The notes beneath the pieces were generated by a model. That model worked only from the letters and a program-made list of their open reading frames with translations, made no database searches and was not told where the DNA came from. From positions 124,001 through 188,000 of the forward strand of contig NZ_JACHML010000001.1 of NCBI RefSeq assembly GCF_014208045.1: 64,000 nt of DNA. The letters run 5' to 3'. Shown here one piece after another: positions 8,746-17,155 of the stretch. The position numbers were made by a program, and so were the translations under genes. Position 1 is the first letter of the stretch; each line of letters begins with the position of its first letter. The stretch comes from Microbacterium thalassium (GTDB lineage Bacteria; Actinomycetota; Actinomycetes; Actinomycetales; Microbacteriaceae).

Positions 8746-9524
8746 ACGAGTCGGAGTTCGCCGAGCTCGCCGCCGGCCATGCCCTGCACGCGCTGTCGGA
8801 GTCGGACGAGCGGGCGTTCCAGACCGCCCGAGCCGCCCATCCCGAATGGGAGCACCTCGTGCGCGCCGACGCCGAGGTCGCGGAGGCACTCGCCGATGCG
8901 GCGGCGCCGGTGGAGCCGCCGCCGGCCGTGCGCGCCGCGCTTCTGGCGCGGATCGCCGGGGCGCCGAGCGCCGACCACCCGGCAGACCCGACCGATTCCG
9001 CGTCGGCGACATCCGCGGCTCAGCCCACGGATCGTGCGGATCGTCCTGCACACCGCGCGCGGCGCGGGCTGTCGCGGCGCGGACTCTTCGCGCTCGCGGC
9101 GTCCATCGTGCTGCTTCTCGCCATCGGCGCCGGTGCGATCGTCGTGACACAGCAGCTGGTGCGCCCCGCGGCCGTGGTCGCGCTCGAGCAGATCGAACGG
9201 GCCCCCGATGCCCGCTCGGCCACCGCGACCACCGCGGACGGCAGTCAGGTGACGGTGCACTGGTCCGACGATCTGGGACAGTCGGTCATCGTCGCCGAGG
9301 ACTTCCCCGTGCTCACGGCCGACAGCACCTTCGAGCTTTGGCTCGTCCGCGACGACACCGCGATCTCGGCCGGCACCTTCGCCGCCGACGACTCGGGTGA
9401 CGCGGTGGCGCTGCTCGATGCGCCGCAGGAGCCGGGCGACGTGATCGCCGTCACGGTCGAGCAGGCGGGCGGATCGCCCACCGGCCGGCCGACGACCGAG
9501 CCGATCGTCGCGATCGCGACCTGA
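8742..9524 (+). CDS. rskA: Anti-sigma-K factor RskA
   Basis: A 260-residue single-pass membrane protein. The N-terminal cytosolic region begins ESEFAELAAGHALHALSESDER, the typical RskA sigma-binding motif. A Pro/Ala/Ser/Thr linker reaches about residue 105, one transmembrane segment spans about 113-136 (LFALAASIVLLLAIGAGAIV), and an extracytoplasmic RskA C-terminal domain follows (about 150-260, with STFELWLVRDD). In the family, regulated proteolysis of RskA frees SigK under reducing conditions. It is coupled to sigK by an ATGA overlap. Confidence 0.92.
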   Translation: MNESEFAELAAGHALHALSESDERAFQTARAAHPEWEHLVRADAEVAEALADAAAPVEPPPAVRAALLARIAGAPSADHPADPTDSASATSAAQPTDRADRPAHRARRGLSRRGLFALAASIVLLLAIGAGAIVVTQQLVRPAAVVALEQIERAPDARSATATTADGSQVTVHWSDDLGQSVIVAEDFPVLTADSTFELWLVRDDTAISAGTFAADDSGDAVALLDAPQEPGDVIAVTVEQAGGSPTGRPTTEPIVAIAT

Positions 9525-9551
9525 CGGGCGCGCCGACGACTCGGACCGCTG

Positions 9552-10550
9552 CTACGCCGCCGGTTCGTATGCCCGGATGAACTCCGCCGATGCGAGCAGG
9601 GCGTCGCGAGACGGGATGTAGTCGAACCCGAACTGACGGGGAGCGTCGGAGCCGTCGACGTCGGCATTGAGACCCAGCCCCTGCGCCGCCGTCTTCATGG
9701 CGGGCATGAACGCCGACATCGTGCGCACGAGCCAGTCCGGTGCGACGCGACGCGAGATGCCGGCATCCGGATAGACCTCCGACAGCAGCGCCGCCATCTC
9801 GGGCACCGACAGCGCGCCGGCGTTCGCGGGGAACCGCTGCCCGACGGCGCCGTCGTCCGACATCGCGCGAACGTGGATGCGGGCGACGTCGCGCACATCG
9901 ACGACGGGCATGTTCATCTTCGGCGCCATCGGAAAGCTTCCGGTCACGAGCTGCTCGACGGTCGCCAGCGACGATCCGTAGTGCTCGTCCATCGCCGGAC
10001 CGAAGACCATGCCGGGGTTGACCGTCGTCAGCCGCATCTCGGGGTGTTCGCCGACGAAGCGCCACGCGGCCTGCTCGGCGAGGGTCTTCGACGCCTCATA
10101 GGCGGTGGTCTTGGGCCCCTCGGTCTCGGTCCAGTCCTCACGCGTCTTCACGCGCGACCACTCGCGGTCGGCCGGCTTGTAGATCGCACCGCACGTCGAG
10201 GTGAGGACGACCCGCGTGACGCCCGCCGCCTGCGCCGCGCCCAGAGCGCGCAGCGTGCCGTCGACGGCCGGGCGGATGAGGTCCTGCGGGTCCCGGGGCG
10301 GTGCGACCGGAAACGGCGACGCGGTGTGCATGAGCACGTCGACGCCGGCCATGGCGGCATCCCACCCCTCGTCCGCGGTGAGGTCGAGCGAGACGAATTC
10401 GATGGGCGCGTCGGGGAAGAGCGCCTCGACCTGGGCGCGGCGCGGGCCCGAGCGGACGGCCGCCTTCACGGCGTGACCCTGCTCGAGGAGCTCGCGGACG
10501 ATGTGCTTGGCGATGAAGCCCGAGGCTCCGGTGACCAGGACGGTGGACAT
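9552..10550 (-). CDS. NAD(P)-dependent epimerase / dihydroflavonol-4-reductase-like SDR
   Basis: A 332-residue extended SDR. The N-terminal Rossmann motif VTGASGFIAKHIV (about 5-17) binds NAD(P). The catalytic Tyr-x-x-x-Lys is AYEASKTLAEQAA (about 165-177), and VNPGMVFGPAMDEHYGSS is the typical substrate-loop start. Family members reduce ketones, aldehydes or flavonols; no substrate is indicated here. An AGGAACAAC RBS precedes the ATG. It lies 40 bp downstream of the tetR gene on the same strand and is therefore probably cotranscribed with and controlled by that repressor. Confidence 0.88.
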   Translation of the reverse strand: MSTVLVTGASGFIAKHIVRELLEQGHAVKAAVRSGPRRAQVEALFPDAPIEFVSLDLTADEGWDAAMAGVDVLMHTASPFPVAPPRDPQDLIRPAVDGTLRALGAAQAAGVTRVVLTSTCGAIYKPADREWSRVKTREDWTETEGPKTTAYEASKTLAEQAAWRFVGEHPEMRLTTVNPGMVFGPAMDEHYGSSLATVEQLVTGSFPMAPKMNMPVVDVRDVARIHVRAMSDDGAVGQRFPANAGALSVPEMAALLSEVYPDAGISRRVAPDWLVRTMSAFMPAMKTAAQGLGLNADVDGSDAPRQFGFDYIPSRDALLASAEFIRAYEPAA

Positions 10551-10590
10551 GGTTGTTCCTTCTCTCCGATGCGAGTGCGGGAGGCGGGCT

Positions 10591-11154
10591 CTAGCGAGCC
10601 GCTGCCTCGACGTGGGGCGACGCGGTGATCGACGCCCACGCCATCTCGAACGCGACCCCGCGTTCGGTCGGACCGAGACCGCTCGACACGGCGAGGTCGA
10701 GCTGGACTTCGACGACGGCGGCGAGATACGGCAGCTGCATGTCGGTCACGACACCGTGTTCGGATGCCGCCACCAGCACGTCGGACACGGCGGCGAACAG
10801 CGCGGCCGCCTCGTCGACGGCGGCGTCGCTGACCAGGCCCCCGCCCTTGAGCATGAGGACCACGCGGTGGCGCGCGGGAGCGTCGATCCCCCAGGCGACC
10901 CAGCGGTCCCAGATGGTGCGCGCACGGTCCTTGACGGGCACCGCGGCGTCGATGGCGCCGATGGCCGCCGCGAGGTCGCGCTTGAGGTGCAGGTACAGCT
11001 CGTCGAGCAGATCCTGCTTCGTGCGGAAGTAGTTGAACAGCGTCCCGTTGGACACGCCCGCCGCCTCGGCCACCTTTGCCGTCGAGACGCCGATGCCCTG
11101 CGCGTCGATGAGGGCGACGGCGGCATCGAGGATGTCGGCGGGGACGTACTTCAC
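10591..11154 (-). CDS. TetR family transcriptional regulator
   Basis: A 187-residue repressor starting at GTG 11154 (V-K-Y-V-P-A-D-I-L). The N-terminal helix-turn-helix is STAKVAEAAGVSNGTLFNYFRTKQDLLDELY at about 22-52; the remainder is the variable ligand-binding half. No RBS precedes the GTG, but a promoter (-35 TTGACT, 17-bp spacer, -10 TACTCT) places the transcript start at the start codon, so a leaderless mRNA is likely. An upstream extension to 11205 would run through this promoter and is rejected. The palindrome inside the promoter indicates autoregulation. The downstream epimerase is the probable regulated partner. Confidence 0.9.
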   Translation of the reverse strand: MKYVPADILDAAVALIDAQGIGVSTAKVAEAAGVSNGTLFNYFRTKQDLLDELYLHLKRDLAAAIGAIDAAVPVKDRARTIWDRWVAWGIDAPARHRVVLMLKGGGLVSDAAVDEAAALFAAVSDVLVAASEHGVVTDMQLPYLAAVVEVQLDLAVSSGLGPTERGVAFEMAWASITASPHVEAAAR

Positions 11155-11160
11155 AGTGAA

Positions 11161-11190
11161 TAGAGTAAACACTCTAGAGTGATCAGTCAA
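11161..11190 (-). promoter_or_regulatory. tetR promoter with embedded operator
   Basis: On the minus strand, TTGACT (plus 11185-11190) and TACTCT (plus 11162-11167) are 17 bp apart, ending seven bases before the tetR GTG. The inverted repeat TAGAGT-AAAC-ACTCTA (11161-11176) and the overlapping palindrome ACTCTAGAGT (11171-11180) cover the spacer and the -10, a textbook autorepression arrangement. Confidence 0.6.
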
Positions 11191-11294
11191 GTGAGGTTGA
11201 TACATTCAACTGCATCCAAGAGCGCCCGCGGGCCGGAACGAACCAGTGGGCGACGAATCGCGCCGCATGGAGCAGACTCGAACCGGGAGACGCA

Positions 11295-12119
11295 ATGACC
11301 GCTGATACCACCACCGCATCGACGCGCGACGGACTGGACTCGCGCGACACCGTCCGGCAATGGCTCGTCCTCGTCAGCTCGGTGCTGGCGATCGTCGCCG
11401 CCTTCATCGGCTCCGGCGTGATCGTCGGAACGCCGATCCAGGAGGCGGCGGGCGGCTACCTCGACGCGGACTCGACGCTCATCGCCCCCGGCACGGGCGC
11501 CTTCCGCATCTGGAGCGTCATCTACACCGGCATGCTCGCGTACGCCGTGTGGCAGGTGCTCCCCGGCCAGCGTCACGACGAACGCCAGCGGCGCATCGGC
11601 TGGTGGGTGCTGGCCTCGCTCGTCCTCAACGCCGTCTGGATCTTCAGCGTGCAGGCCGACCTGCTGTACGCGAGCCTGCCGATCATCGTCGCCCTGCTGG
11701 CGGTCCTGTGCCGGATCTACGTGATCCTGCGCGAGACGGCGCCGAAGAACCTCGTCGAGACCGTCGTCGCCGACGGGGCGATCGGCCTCTACCTCGGCTG
11801 GGTCATCATCGCGACCGCGGCCAACACCACCGCGGTGCTCGTCGCGGCCGGCTTCGACGGCTTCGGCATCGCGCCCGAGATCTGGGCGGGGATCGTGCTC
11901 GCCGTCGCCGCGGCCATCGGCATCGCGTTCGCCCTGTGGAGCGGCGGCCGGATCGCCCCGGCGCTGTCGCTGACGTGGGGCATCAGCTGGGTCGCCGTCG
12001 CGCGCATCACCGACGAGCCCTACTCGGTGTCGACGGGGATCGTCGCGATCGTCGCGGCAGCGGTGATCCTCGCCGCGACGGCGTTCGCGCGAGTGCGACA
12101 CGACCGCGCGAAGCGCTGA
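11295..12119 (+). CDS. TspO/MBR-related tryptophan-rich multi-pass membrane protein
   Basis: A 274-residue protein made almost entirely of membrane helices (about seven or eight). Segments such as FRIWSVIYTGMLAYAVWQ, GWWVLASLVLNAVWIFSVQ and LYLGWVIIATAANTTA resemble the TspO/tryptophan-rich sensory protein family, but it is longer than the usual 150-160 residues. TspO proteins bind porphyrins or sterols and influence stress responses; the activity here is not shown. The ATG has a GGGAGA RBS. It is divergent from tetR and shares the intergenic region, so it might also respond to that repressor. Confidence 0.75.
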   Translation: MTADTTTASTRDGLDSRDTVRQWLVLVSSVLAIVAAFIGSGVIVGTPIQEAAGGYLDADSTLIAPGTGAFRIWSVIYTGMLAYAVWQVLPGQRHDERQRRIGWWVLASLVLNAVWIFSVQADLLYASLPIIVALLAVLCRIYVILRETAPKNLVETVVADGAIGLYLGWVIIATAANTTAVLVAAGFDGFGIAPEIWAGIVLAVAAAIGIAFALWSGGRIAPALSLTWGISWVAVARITDEPYSVSTGIVAIVAAAVILAATAFARVRHDRAKR

Positions 12120-12144
12120 CCTCCGGCTGGTCTCTTCCCCGACC

Positions 12145-12179
12145 CGAACGCGCGTGCCGCTGAGCGGCACGCGCGTTCG
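12145..12179 (+). terminator. Strong hairpin terminator after TspO-like gene
   Basis: A perfect 16-bp stem (CGAACGCGCGTGCCGC at 12145-12160 with GCGGCACGCGCGTTCG at 12164-12179) closes a 3-nt loop, 25 bp after the stop. There is no downstream T-run. Confidence 0.65.
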
Positions 12180-12274
12180 CGCCGTGCGGGAGCGTCGGCG
12201 ATTGTCGTTCATACCCGCAGAGCCGCAGGTCCGTTGTCGCCGACCGCGCCACCGACGGCACGAAAGGACGCAGC

Positions 12275-12724
12275 ATGGCCCTCTCCTCATCCTTCGAGCA
12301 GCTGACGGTGTTCGTCGACGAGTTCCTCGCACGACTCGGCTTCGACGACGTCGTCGCCACGCTGGGGCTCGTGCCCCATGCCGCTGACGGGGAGACGATC
12401 AGCCTGCGCATGCCCCTCGCGGACCACATCGCGCAGGCGAACGGGATGTTCTCGGCCACCGCACTGTTCGGCGCATCCGACATCACCGGCACCTTCGCCG
12501 CGATGCAGGCGTACGCCGAATCCGGACAGTTCCCGCTGGCGGTGCAGTCGAACCAGAACTTCCTGAGCAACTCCAAGGCCGAGTACGCCGTCGCGACGGC
12601 ACGCGTGCTGCGAAGCGGGGGCAAGGTCGCCGTGGTCGAGGTCTCGGTCGCGGACGCCGCCGGCAAGCTCCTCTCGCACGCGACGTTCACGTACGTCCTG
12701 TCCGAGCGCACGCTCGGGCTCTGA
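12275..12724 (+). CDS. PaaI-like hotdog-fold thioesterase domain protein
   Basis: The 149-residue protein has the single-domain hotdog fold of the PaaI/YiiD group: an N-terminal helix, then strands around SLRMPLADHIAQANGMFSAT, where the conserved Asn-Gly and the following helix normally carry the thioester site, and a C-terminal strand pair KVAVVEVSVADAAGKLLSHA. Family members hydrolyse acyl-CoA or aryl-CoA thioesters. A GAAAGGA RBS supports the start. It sits 100 bp before mhpB on the same strand, so it might be transcribed with the aromatic pathway, but no CoA step is needed before the ring cleavage. Substrate unknown. Confidence 0.72.
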   Translation: MALSSSFEQLTVFVDEFLARLGFDDVVATLGLVPHAADGETISLRMPLADHIAQANGMFSATALFGASDITGTFAAMQAYAESGQFPLAVQSNQNFLSNSKAEYAVATARVLRSGGKVAVVEVSVADAAGKLLSHATFTYVLSERTLGL

Positions 12725-12824
12725 ACCCGCGAGCCGCTTCGTCTCGCACCGCGGAACGAACGGATGCCGCAGACCCGCATCCGCGGTGCACTGGAATCAT
12801 CGCCGCACGACGAAGGAGTCCCCG

Positions 12825-13763
12825 ATGCCACAGGCGCTCATCTGCATGTCGCACAGTCCGCTGCTCGAGCACACCGATCCGCCCGCCGATGTGAAGGCGG
12901 CCGTCGAGGCCGCCTTCGATCAGGCCCGGCAGTTCGCGCGCGACTTCCGGCCCGACATCATCGTGAACTTCGGGCCGGACCACTACAACGGCTTCTTCTA
13001 CGACCTGATGCCGCCGTTCTGCATCGGCTACGACGCCCTGGGTACGGGCGACTACGACTCGTGGGAGGGGCCGATCCCGGTTCCGACCGAGACCAGCGAG
13101 CGGCTCGCGCAGTTCGTCATCGACCACGACATCGACACCGCGATCTCGCGCCGCATGGAGGTCGACCACGGAGCGGTCCAGCCCGCCGAGATCCTGTTCG
13201 GCGGGCTCGACGAGGTCCCGATGATCCCGATCTTCATCAATTCGGTCGCCCGCCCCTTCACGAAGGTGTCCCGCATCCGGCAGTTCGGGACGGCTGTCGG
13301 CAAGTTCTTCGCCGACAGCGACAAGCGCGTCCTGTTCCTCGGCTCCGGGGGGCTCTCGCACGACCCGCCGGTGCCGCAGTACGCCACCGCGACTCCCGAG
13401 CAGCGCGACTTCCTCACCGACGGCCGGCACCCGACCCCCGAAGCGCGCGCCGAGCGGCAGCAGCGGACGATCGACACCGCCGTCGCCTTCGCGAAGGGCG
13501 AGGCGGACATCATGGAGCTCAACCCGGAGTGGGATCTGCAGTTCCTCGAGGTCTGCCGCTCCGGCGACCTCGAGCGCTTCGACGCGTACACCGCCGATGA
13601 GATGGATGCCCTCGCGGGTCACTCCTCGCACGAGGTGCGCACGTGGGTCGCCGCCTACTCCGCGCTGCGCGCGTGCGGCCCGTACGAGGTCACCTACGAG
13701 TTCTACCGGCCGATCAAGGAGTACATCGCCGGGTTCGCGGTCACGACGGCCGTGCTGACCTGA
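12825..13763 (+). CDS. mhpB: 3-carboxyethylcatechol 2,3-dioxygenase (extradiol, MhpB)
   Basis: The 312-residue protein resembles MhpB of E. coli (about 314 residues) along its full length: ICMSHSPLL at the N-terminus, the NFGPDHYNGFFYDLMPPFCIG block with the Fe/acid-base His, VDHGAVQP, RVLFLGSGGLSHDPPVPQ and the C-terminal FYRPIKEYIAGF. It is an LigB-type Fe(II) dioxygenase that opens 2,3-dihydroxyphenylpropionate or its cinnamate analogue next to the two hydroxyls (meta-cleavage). The start at 12825 follows GAAGGAG. It lies on the opposite strand from the other pathway genes and is convergent with mhpC. Confidence 0.93.
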   Translation: MPQALICMSHSPLLEHTDPPADVKAAVEAAFDQARQFARDFRPDIIVNFGPDHYNGFFYDLMPPFCIGYDALGTGDYDSWEGPIPVPTETSERLAQFVIDHDIDTAISRRMEVDHGAVQPAEILFGGLDEVPMIPIFINSVARPFTKVSRIRQFGTAVGKFFADSDKRVLFLGSGGLSHDPPVPQYATATPEQRDFLTDGRHPTPEARAERQQRTIDTAVAFAKGEADIMELNPEWDLQFLEVCRSGDLERFDAYTADEMDALAGHSSHEVRTWVAAYSALRACGPYEVTYEFYRPIKEYIAGFAVTTAVLT

Positions 13764-13769
13764 GAAGCC

Positions 13770-13839
13770 GGAGCCCTCGGGCTCCCGCGCGTCGGGGGAC
13801 GCGCAACGGCGGCGGCATCCGATCGGATGCCGCCGCCGT
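13770..13839. terminator. Bidirectional terminator cluster between mhpB and mhpC
   Basis: Three hairpins stack here: GGAGCCC/GGGCTCC at 13770-13785, GCGCGTC/GACGCGC at 13787-13804, and a perfect 34-bp palindrome at 13806-13839 whose half is ACGGCGGCGGCATCCGA. The site lies between convergent stops, fitting a bidirectional terminator. Confidence 0.65.
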
Positions 13840-13853
13840 CACATGTCCGCGGG

Positions 13854-14753
13854 CTATCCGCCGGCGGGCGAGGTCTCCGCCTGTCCCAGTCCGTGGCTGG
13901 TCAGGTACTGCGTGAGGACGGCGTTGAAGTCGTCGGCGCGCTCGACCTGCGACCAGTGACCGCACTGGCTGAAGATGTGGGCGTCGGCGTGGGGAATGAC
14001 GCCCAGCAGCTCCCACGTGCGCGAGACCGGGATCACGACGTCCTGCGTGCCGTGGATGAGCAGCACCGGCACGTCGAGGTTCGCCAGGACGTCGAAGTCC
14101 AGCGGCAGCTCGTGGCGATCGCGGTCGCGGGCCGCGACGACGTCCGCGAGCCGGTCCGACGCGGTGTCGTTCAGCGCCGCGGCGTACCGCAGCTCGACGA
14201 GCTGGTCGGTGACGAGGCTCTTGTCGACCACGAACAGCTCGAGCGTCCTGCGGATGCCCTCGGGCGTGAGCGTCGGGTTCGCGTGGCCCTGCAGCGCGCC
14301 CGTCAGCTTCGCTCCGCCGGTGCCCATCGACACGATCCCGAGCAGGCGCTCGGGGAAGTCGATCGCGAACTGGAACGCGAGCCACCCGCCGAGGGAGTTC
14401 CCGACGATCCAGGTCTTCTCGATGCCGAGGGCGTCGAGCACGCGGACGGCGTGGCGGACCCACTCCCGGATGCCGTACGCGGTGCCGGGCGCGACGACGC
14501 TCTGCCCGTACCCGATCGAGTCGATCGCGATGCACCGTCCCAGGCGGGAGAGCTCGGGGAGGTTCAGCCACCAGTTCGCGGCTGCCGTCACCCCCGTCCC
14601 CGACCCGTGCAGGAAGAGGATCGGGGTGCCCTCCCCCAGCTCGTGGAAGTGGGTCAGCTCGCCCGGAGCGGTCTGGAGCCACCGGTCCTCGAGGCCGAAG
14701 AACGCGTCGGTCGTGTACTCGGGGGCCTCGACGGTCGTGGGGTGGCCGGTCAT
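13854..14753 (-). CDS. mhpC: 2-hydroxy-6-oxononadienedioate hydrolase (MhpC-like)
   Basis: A 299-residue alpha/beta hydrolase of the meta-cleavage-product type. The oxyanion region [16 protein letters not shown] is at about 47-62. The nucleophile elbow GNSLGG holds Ser120. The acid lies in HGTQDVVIP (about 238) and the catalytic His in [11 protein letters not shown] (about 266). The enzyme cleaves the C-C bond of the ring-opened product, giving 2-hydroxypentadienoate plus succinate or fumarate. It is the last gene of the operon, and its start overlaps the mhpE stop (ATGA). Confidence 0.9.
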   Translation of the reverse strand: MTGHPTTVEAPEYTTDAFFGLEDRWLQTAPGELTHFHELGEGTPILFLHGSGTGVTAAANWWLNLPELSRLGRCIAIDSIGYGQSVVAPGTAYGIREWVRHAVRVLDALGIEKTWIVGNSLGGWLAFQFAIDFPERLLGIVSMGTGGAKLTGALQGHANPTLTPEGIRRTLELFVVDKSLVTDQLVELRYAAALNDTASDRLADVVAARDRDRHELPLDFDVLANLDVPVLLIHGTQDVVIPVSRTWELLGVIPHADAHIFSQCGHWSQVERADDFNAVLTQYLTSHGLGQAETSPAGG

Positions 14754-15805
14754 GCGGAGACCTCCTCGAGGGCGTCGGCTTCGGCGGTGTCGTCCATGCT
14801 GGTGATGGCGGCGAGGTCCAGCGCCACGTCGGTGATCATGTCCTCCTGACCGCCGATGAGGCGACGCTCCCCGACCCGCACCAGGATGTCGCGTGCGTCG
14901 AGGCCGTGGGTGGCCGCGGCGCGTTCGGCGTGGCGCAGGAAGCTGGAGTACACGCCCGCGTAGCCGAGCGTGAGCGTCTCGCGGTCGACCTGCACCGGCC
15001 GGTCGTGCAGCGGCCGGACCAGGTCGTCCGCGGCATCCTGCAGAGCGAACAGGTCCGCCCCGATGTCCCAGCCCTGGAGCTTCGCGACGGCGACGAACGG
15101 CTCGATCGGCGTGTTACCGGCCCCCGCGCCGTGGCCGGCGAGGGAGGCGTCGACGCGGTACACGCCCTCTTCGACGGCCACGACGGAGTTCGCGACCGAC
15201 AGCGACAGGTTCTGGTGGGCGTGGATGCCGATCTGCGTCCCCTCGTCGAGCACGTCGCGGTAGGCGCGCACGCGCTCGCGCACGCCGTCCATCGTGAGGC
15301 GGCCGCCGGAGTCGGTGACGTAGACGCAGTTCGCGCCGTAGGACTCCATCAGCTTCGCCTGCTGGGCCAGCGACGCCGAGTCCGACAGGTGCGACATCAT
15401 GAGGAACCCGGACACGTCCATCCCCCACTCCCGCGCCGCGCCGATGTGCTGCGCCGACACGTCGGCCTCGGTGCAGTGCGTCGCGACCCGCACCGAGCGC
15501 ACGCCGAGGTCGTACGCGCGCTTGAGTTCGTGGAGCGTCCCGATGCCGGGGAGGATCAGGGTGGTCAGCACGGCGTTCTCGATCGCATCGGCGGCCGCCT
15601 CGATCCACTCCCAGTCGGTGTGGCTGCCGGGTCCGTACGTGAGGGACGATCCGGCGAGTCCGTCGCCGTGGGCGACCTCGATCGCGTCGACGCCCGCCCT
15701 GTCGAGGGCGCCGGCGATCTCGCCCACCTTCTCGGGGGTGATGCGGTGCCGGATGGCGTGCATCCCGTCGCGCAGGGTGACGTCCTGCAGATAGATCTTC
15801 GTCAT
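14750..15805 (-). CDS. mhpE: 4-hydroxy-2-oxovalerate aldolase (MhpE/DmpG)
   Basis: A 351-residue DRE-TIM aldolase. The N-terminus [14 protein letters not shown] holds the Arg-Asp metal-site motif, [15 protein letters not shown] carries the metal-binding His pair, and the C-terminal helical domain (about 260-340) is the interface with the acylating dehydrogenase. It splits 4-hydroxy-2-oxovalerate into pyruvate and acetaldehyde, which is channelled to MhpF. Length and motifs match the family. The gene overlaps mhpF upstream and mhpC downstream by 4 bp each, consistent with stoichiometric coupled translation. Confidence 0.94.
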   Translation of the reverse strand: MTKIYLQDVTLRDGMHAIRHRITPEKVGEIAGALDRAGVDAIEVAHGDGLAGSSLTYGPGSHTDWEWIEAAADAIENAVLTTLILPGIGTLHELKRAYDLGVRSVRVATHCTEADVSAQHIGAAREWGMDVSGFLMMSHLSDSASLAQQAKLMESYGANCVYVTDSGGRLTMDGVRERVRAYRDVLDEGTQIGIHAHQNLSLSVANSVVAVEEGVYRVDASLAGHGAGAGNTPIEPFVAVAKLQGWDIGADLFALQDAADDLVRPLHDRPVQVDRETLTLGYAGVYSSFLRHAERAAATHGLDARDILVRVGERRLIGGQEDMITDVALDLAAITSMDDTAEADALEEVSA

Positions 15806-16749
15806 GCCACCTTCTCCTTCTGGCGTGCCGCGGCGAGGGTCTCCGCCGCCTTGAGCGCGGCGGAGGTCATGATGTCGAGATTCCCGGCGTAGGCGGGCAG
15901 GTACATCGCCGCACCCTCGACCTCGAGGAAGACCGAGACGCGGGTGTACTCCCCGCCACGGCGGTCCTCGGGCAGCAGCCCGTCCAGCTCCGCACCCTCG
16001 TCGAGGAACTGCACCTTCTGCTTGAGGCGGTACCCGGGAACGTAGCCGCGCACCTTCTCGGCCATCGCTTCGACCGAGGCCGCGACCGCGGCCCGGCCTG
16101 CCTCGTCGAGCCGGCTCACCACGACCTGCACCGTGTCGCGCATGATCATCGGCGGATCCGCCGGATTCAGGATGATGATCGCCTTGCCGCGCGCCGCGCC
16201 CCCGACGACCTCGAGGCCCGTCGCCGTCGTCTCGGTGAACTCGTCGATGTTGGCGCGCGTCCCGGGCCCGGCGGAGCGCGACGAGATCGACGCGACGATC
16301 TCGGCGTAGTGCACCGGGGTCACCTGCGACACCGCGGCGACCATCGGGATGGTCGCCTGCCCGCCGCAGGTCACCATGTTCACGTCCGGCGCGTCCAGGT
16401 TCGCGTCCAGGTTCACCACCGGCACCACGTAAGGACCCACCGCGGCCGGCGTCAGGTCGATCAGGAGCTTGCCGTACGGGGCGAGCGCGGCGGCGTTGTG
16501 CCGGTGCGCTCCCGCGCTGGTCGCGTCGAACACCACGTCGATCTCGTCGAACCCCGGCATCGCGATGAGCCCCTTCACGCCCTCATGGGTGGTCGGGAAC
16601 CCGAGCCTGCCCGCGCGGGCCAGCCCGTCCGAGGTGGGGTCGATGCCCACCATCGCCGCCATCTCCAGCGTGTCGCTGAGACGGATGATCTTGAACATCA
16701 GGTCCGTGCCGATGTTGCCCGGACCGATGATCGCTGCCTTGATGCCCAT
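15802..16749 (-). CDS. mhpF: Acetaldehyde dehydrogenase, acylating (MhpF/DmpF)
   Basis: This 315-residue enzyme has an N-terminal NAD-binding Rossmann motif ([15 protein letters not shown] at about 7-21). The catalytic Cys128 lies in [14 protein letters not shown]. The family motif [21 protein letters not shown] follows. It oxidises acetaldehyde to acetyl-CoA using NAD+ and CoA and forms a complex with MhpE. An ATGA overlap couples it to mhpE, and its ATG lies one base after the stop of the GNAT-like gene. Confidence 0.95.
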   Translation of the reverse strand: MGIKAAIIGPGNIGTDLMFKIIRLSDTLEMAAMVGIDPTSDGLARAGRLGFPTTHEGVKGLIAMPGFDEIDVVFDATSAGAHRHNAAALAPYGKLLIDLTPAAVGPYVVPVVNLDANLDAPDVNMVTCGGQATIPMVAAVSQVTPVHYAEIVASISSRSAGPGTRANIDEFTETTATGLEVVGGAARGKAIIILNPADPPMIMRDTVQVVVSRLDEAGRAAVAASVEAMAEKVRGYVPGYRLKQKVQFLDEGAELDGLLPEDRRGGEYTRVSVFLEVEGAAMYLPAYAGNLDIMTSAALKAAETLAAARQKEKVA

Positions 16750-16750
16750 G

Positions 16751-17155
16751 TCACTCCTTCAGGGGGATGTCTTCGAGGATGTGCGGCTGTGCGAGCACCC
16801 AGTCGGGCTCGACGACCATGAGAGAGAAGGCGCCGGCGCGCACCTCGACGTCCACGACGTAGCGGAAGCCCGCCTCTTCGGCCCAGGCGATCGCATCGAG
16901 ATCCTGCTCGGGAACCGCGAACACGATCCGCCGGCACCGCGGGTCCGCGGCGAGCGCCTCGGCCGCCGTCCGCGCCAGCTCGGTGGGGGCGGGTCGACCT
17001 TCGACGAGGAGCTCGAGATCATGGGCTCCCGCCGGATAGGCGTCGACGAGCGCTCCGAGGCGCGCGCGTCGCACGCCGAGGCGGGCGACGCCGCCTCCGG
17101 CATCGGGCACCTCCCTCGCCGGGGCGAGGGCTCCGGGATCTGCAGTGGTGTTCAC
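16751..17155 (-). CDS. GNAT-like small protein in the aromatic operon
   Basis: A 134-residue protein starting at GTG 17155, which overlaps the hcaB stop (GTGA). The segment [33 protein letters not shown] resembles the last strands of GNAT acetyltransferases, where the AGF sequence is typical. The usual acetyl-CoA-binding R/Q-x-x-G-x-G/A loop is not evident, so catalysis is doubtful. The N-terminal 50 residues are Ala/Gly/Pro-rich. Its position, coupled between hcaB and mhpF, points to a role in the pathway, perhaps in sensing or binding a CoA ester or as an assembly factor. The function is inferred from context only. Confidence 0.65.
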   Translation of the reverse strand: MNTTADPGALAPAREVPDAGGGVARLGVRRARLGALVDAYPAGAHDLELLVEGRPAPTELARTAAEALAADPRCRRIVFAVPEQDLDAIAWAEEAGFRYVVDVEVRAGAFSLMVVEPDWVLAQPHILEDIPLKE

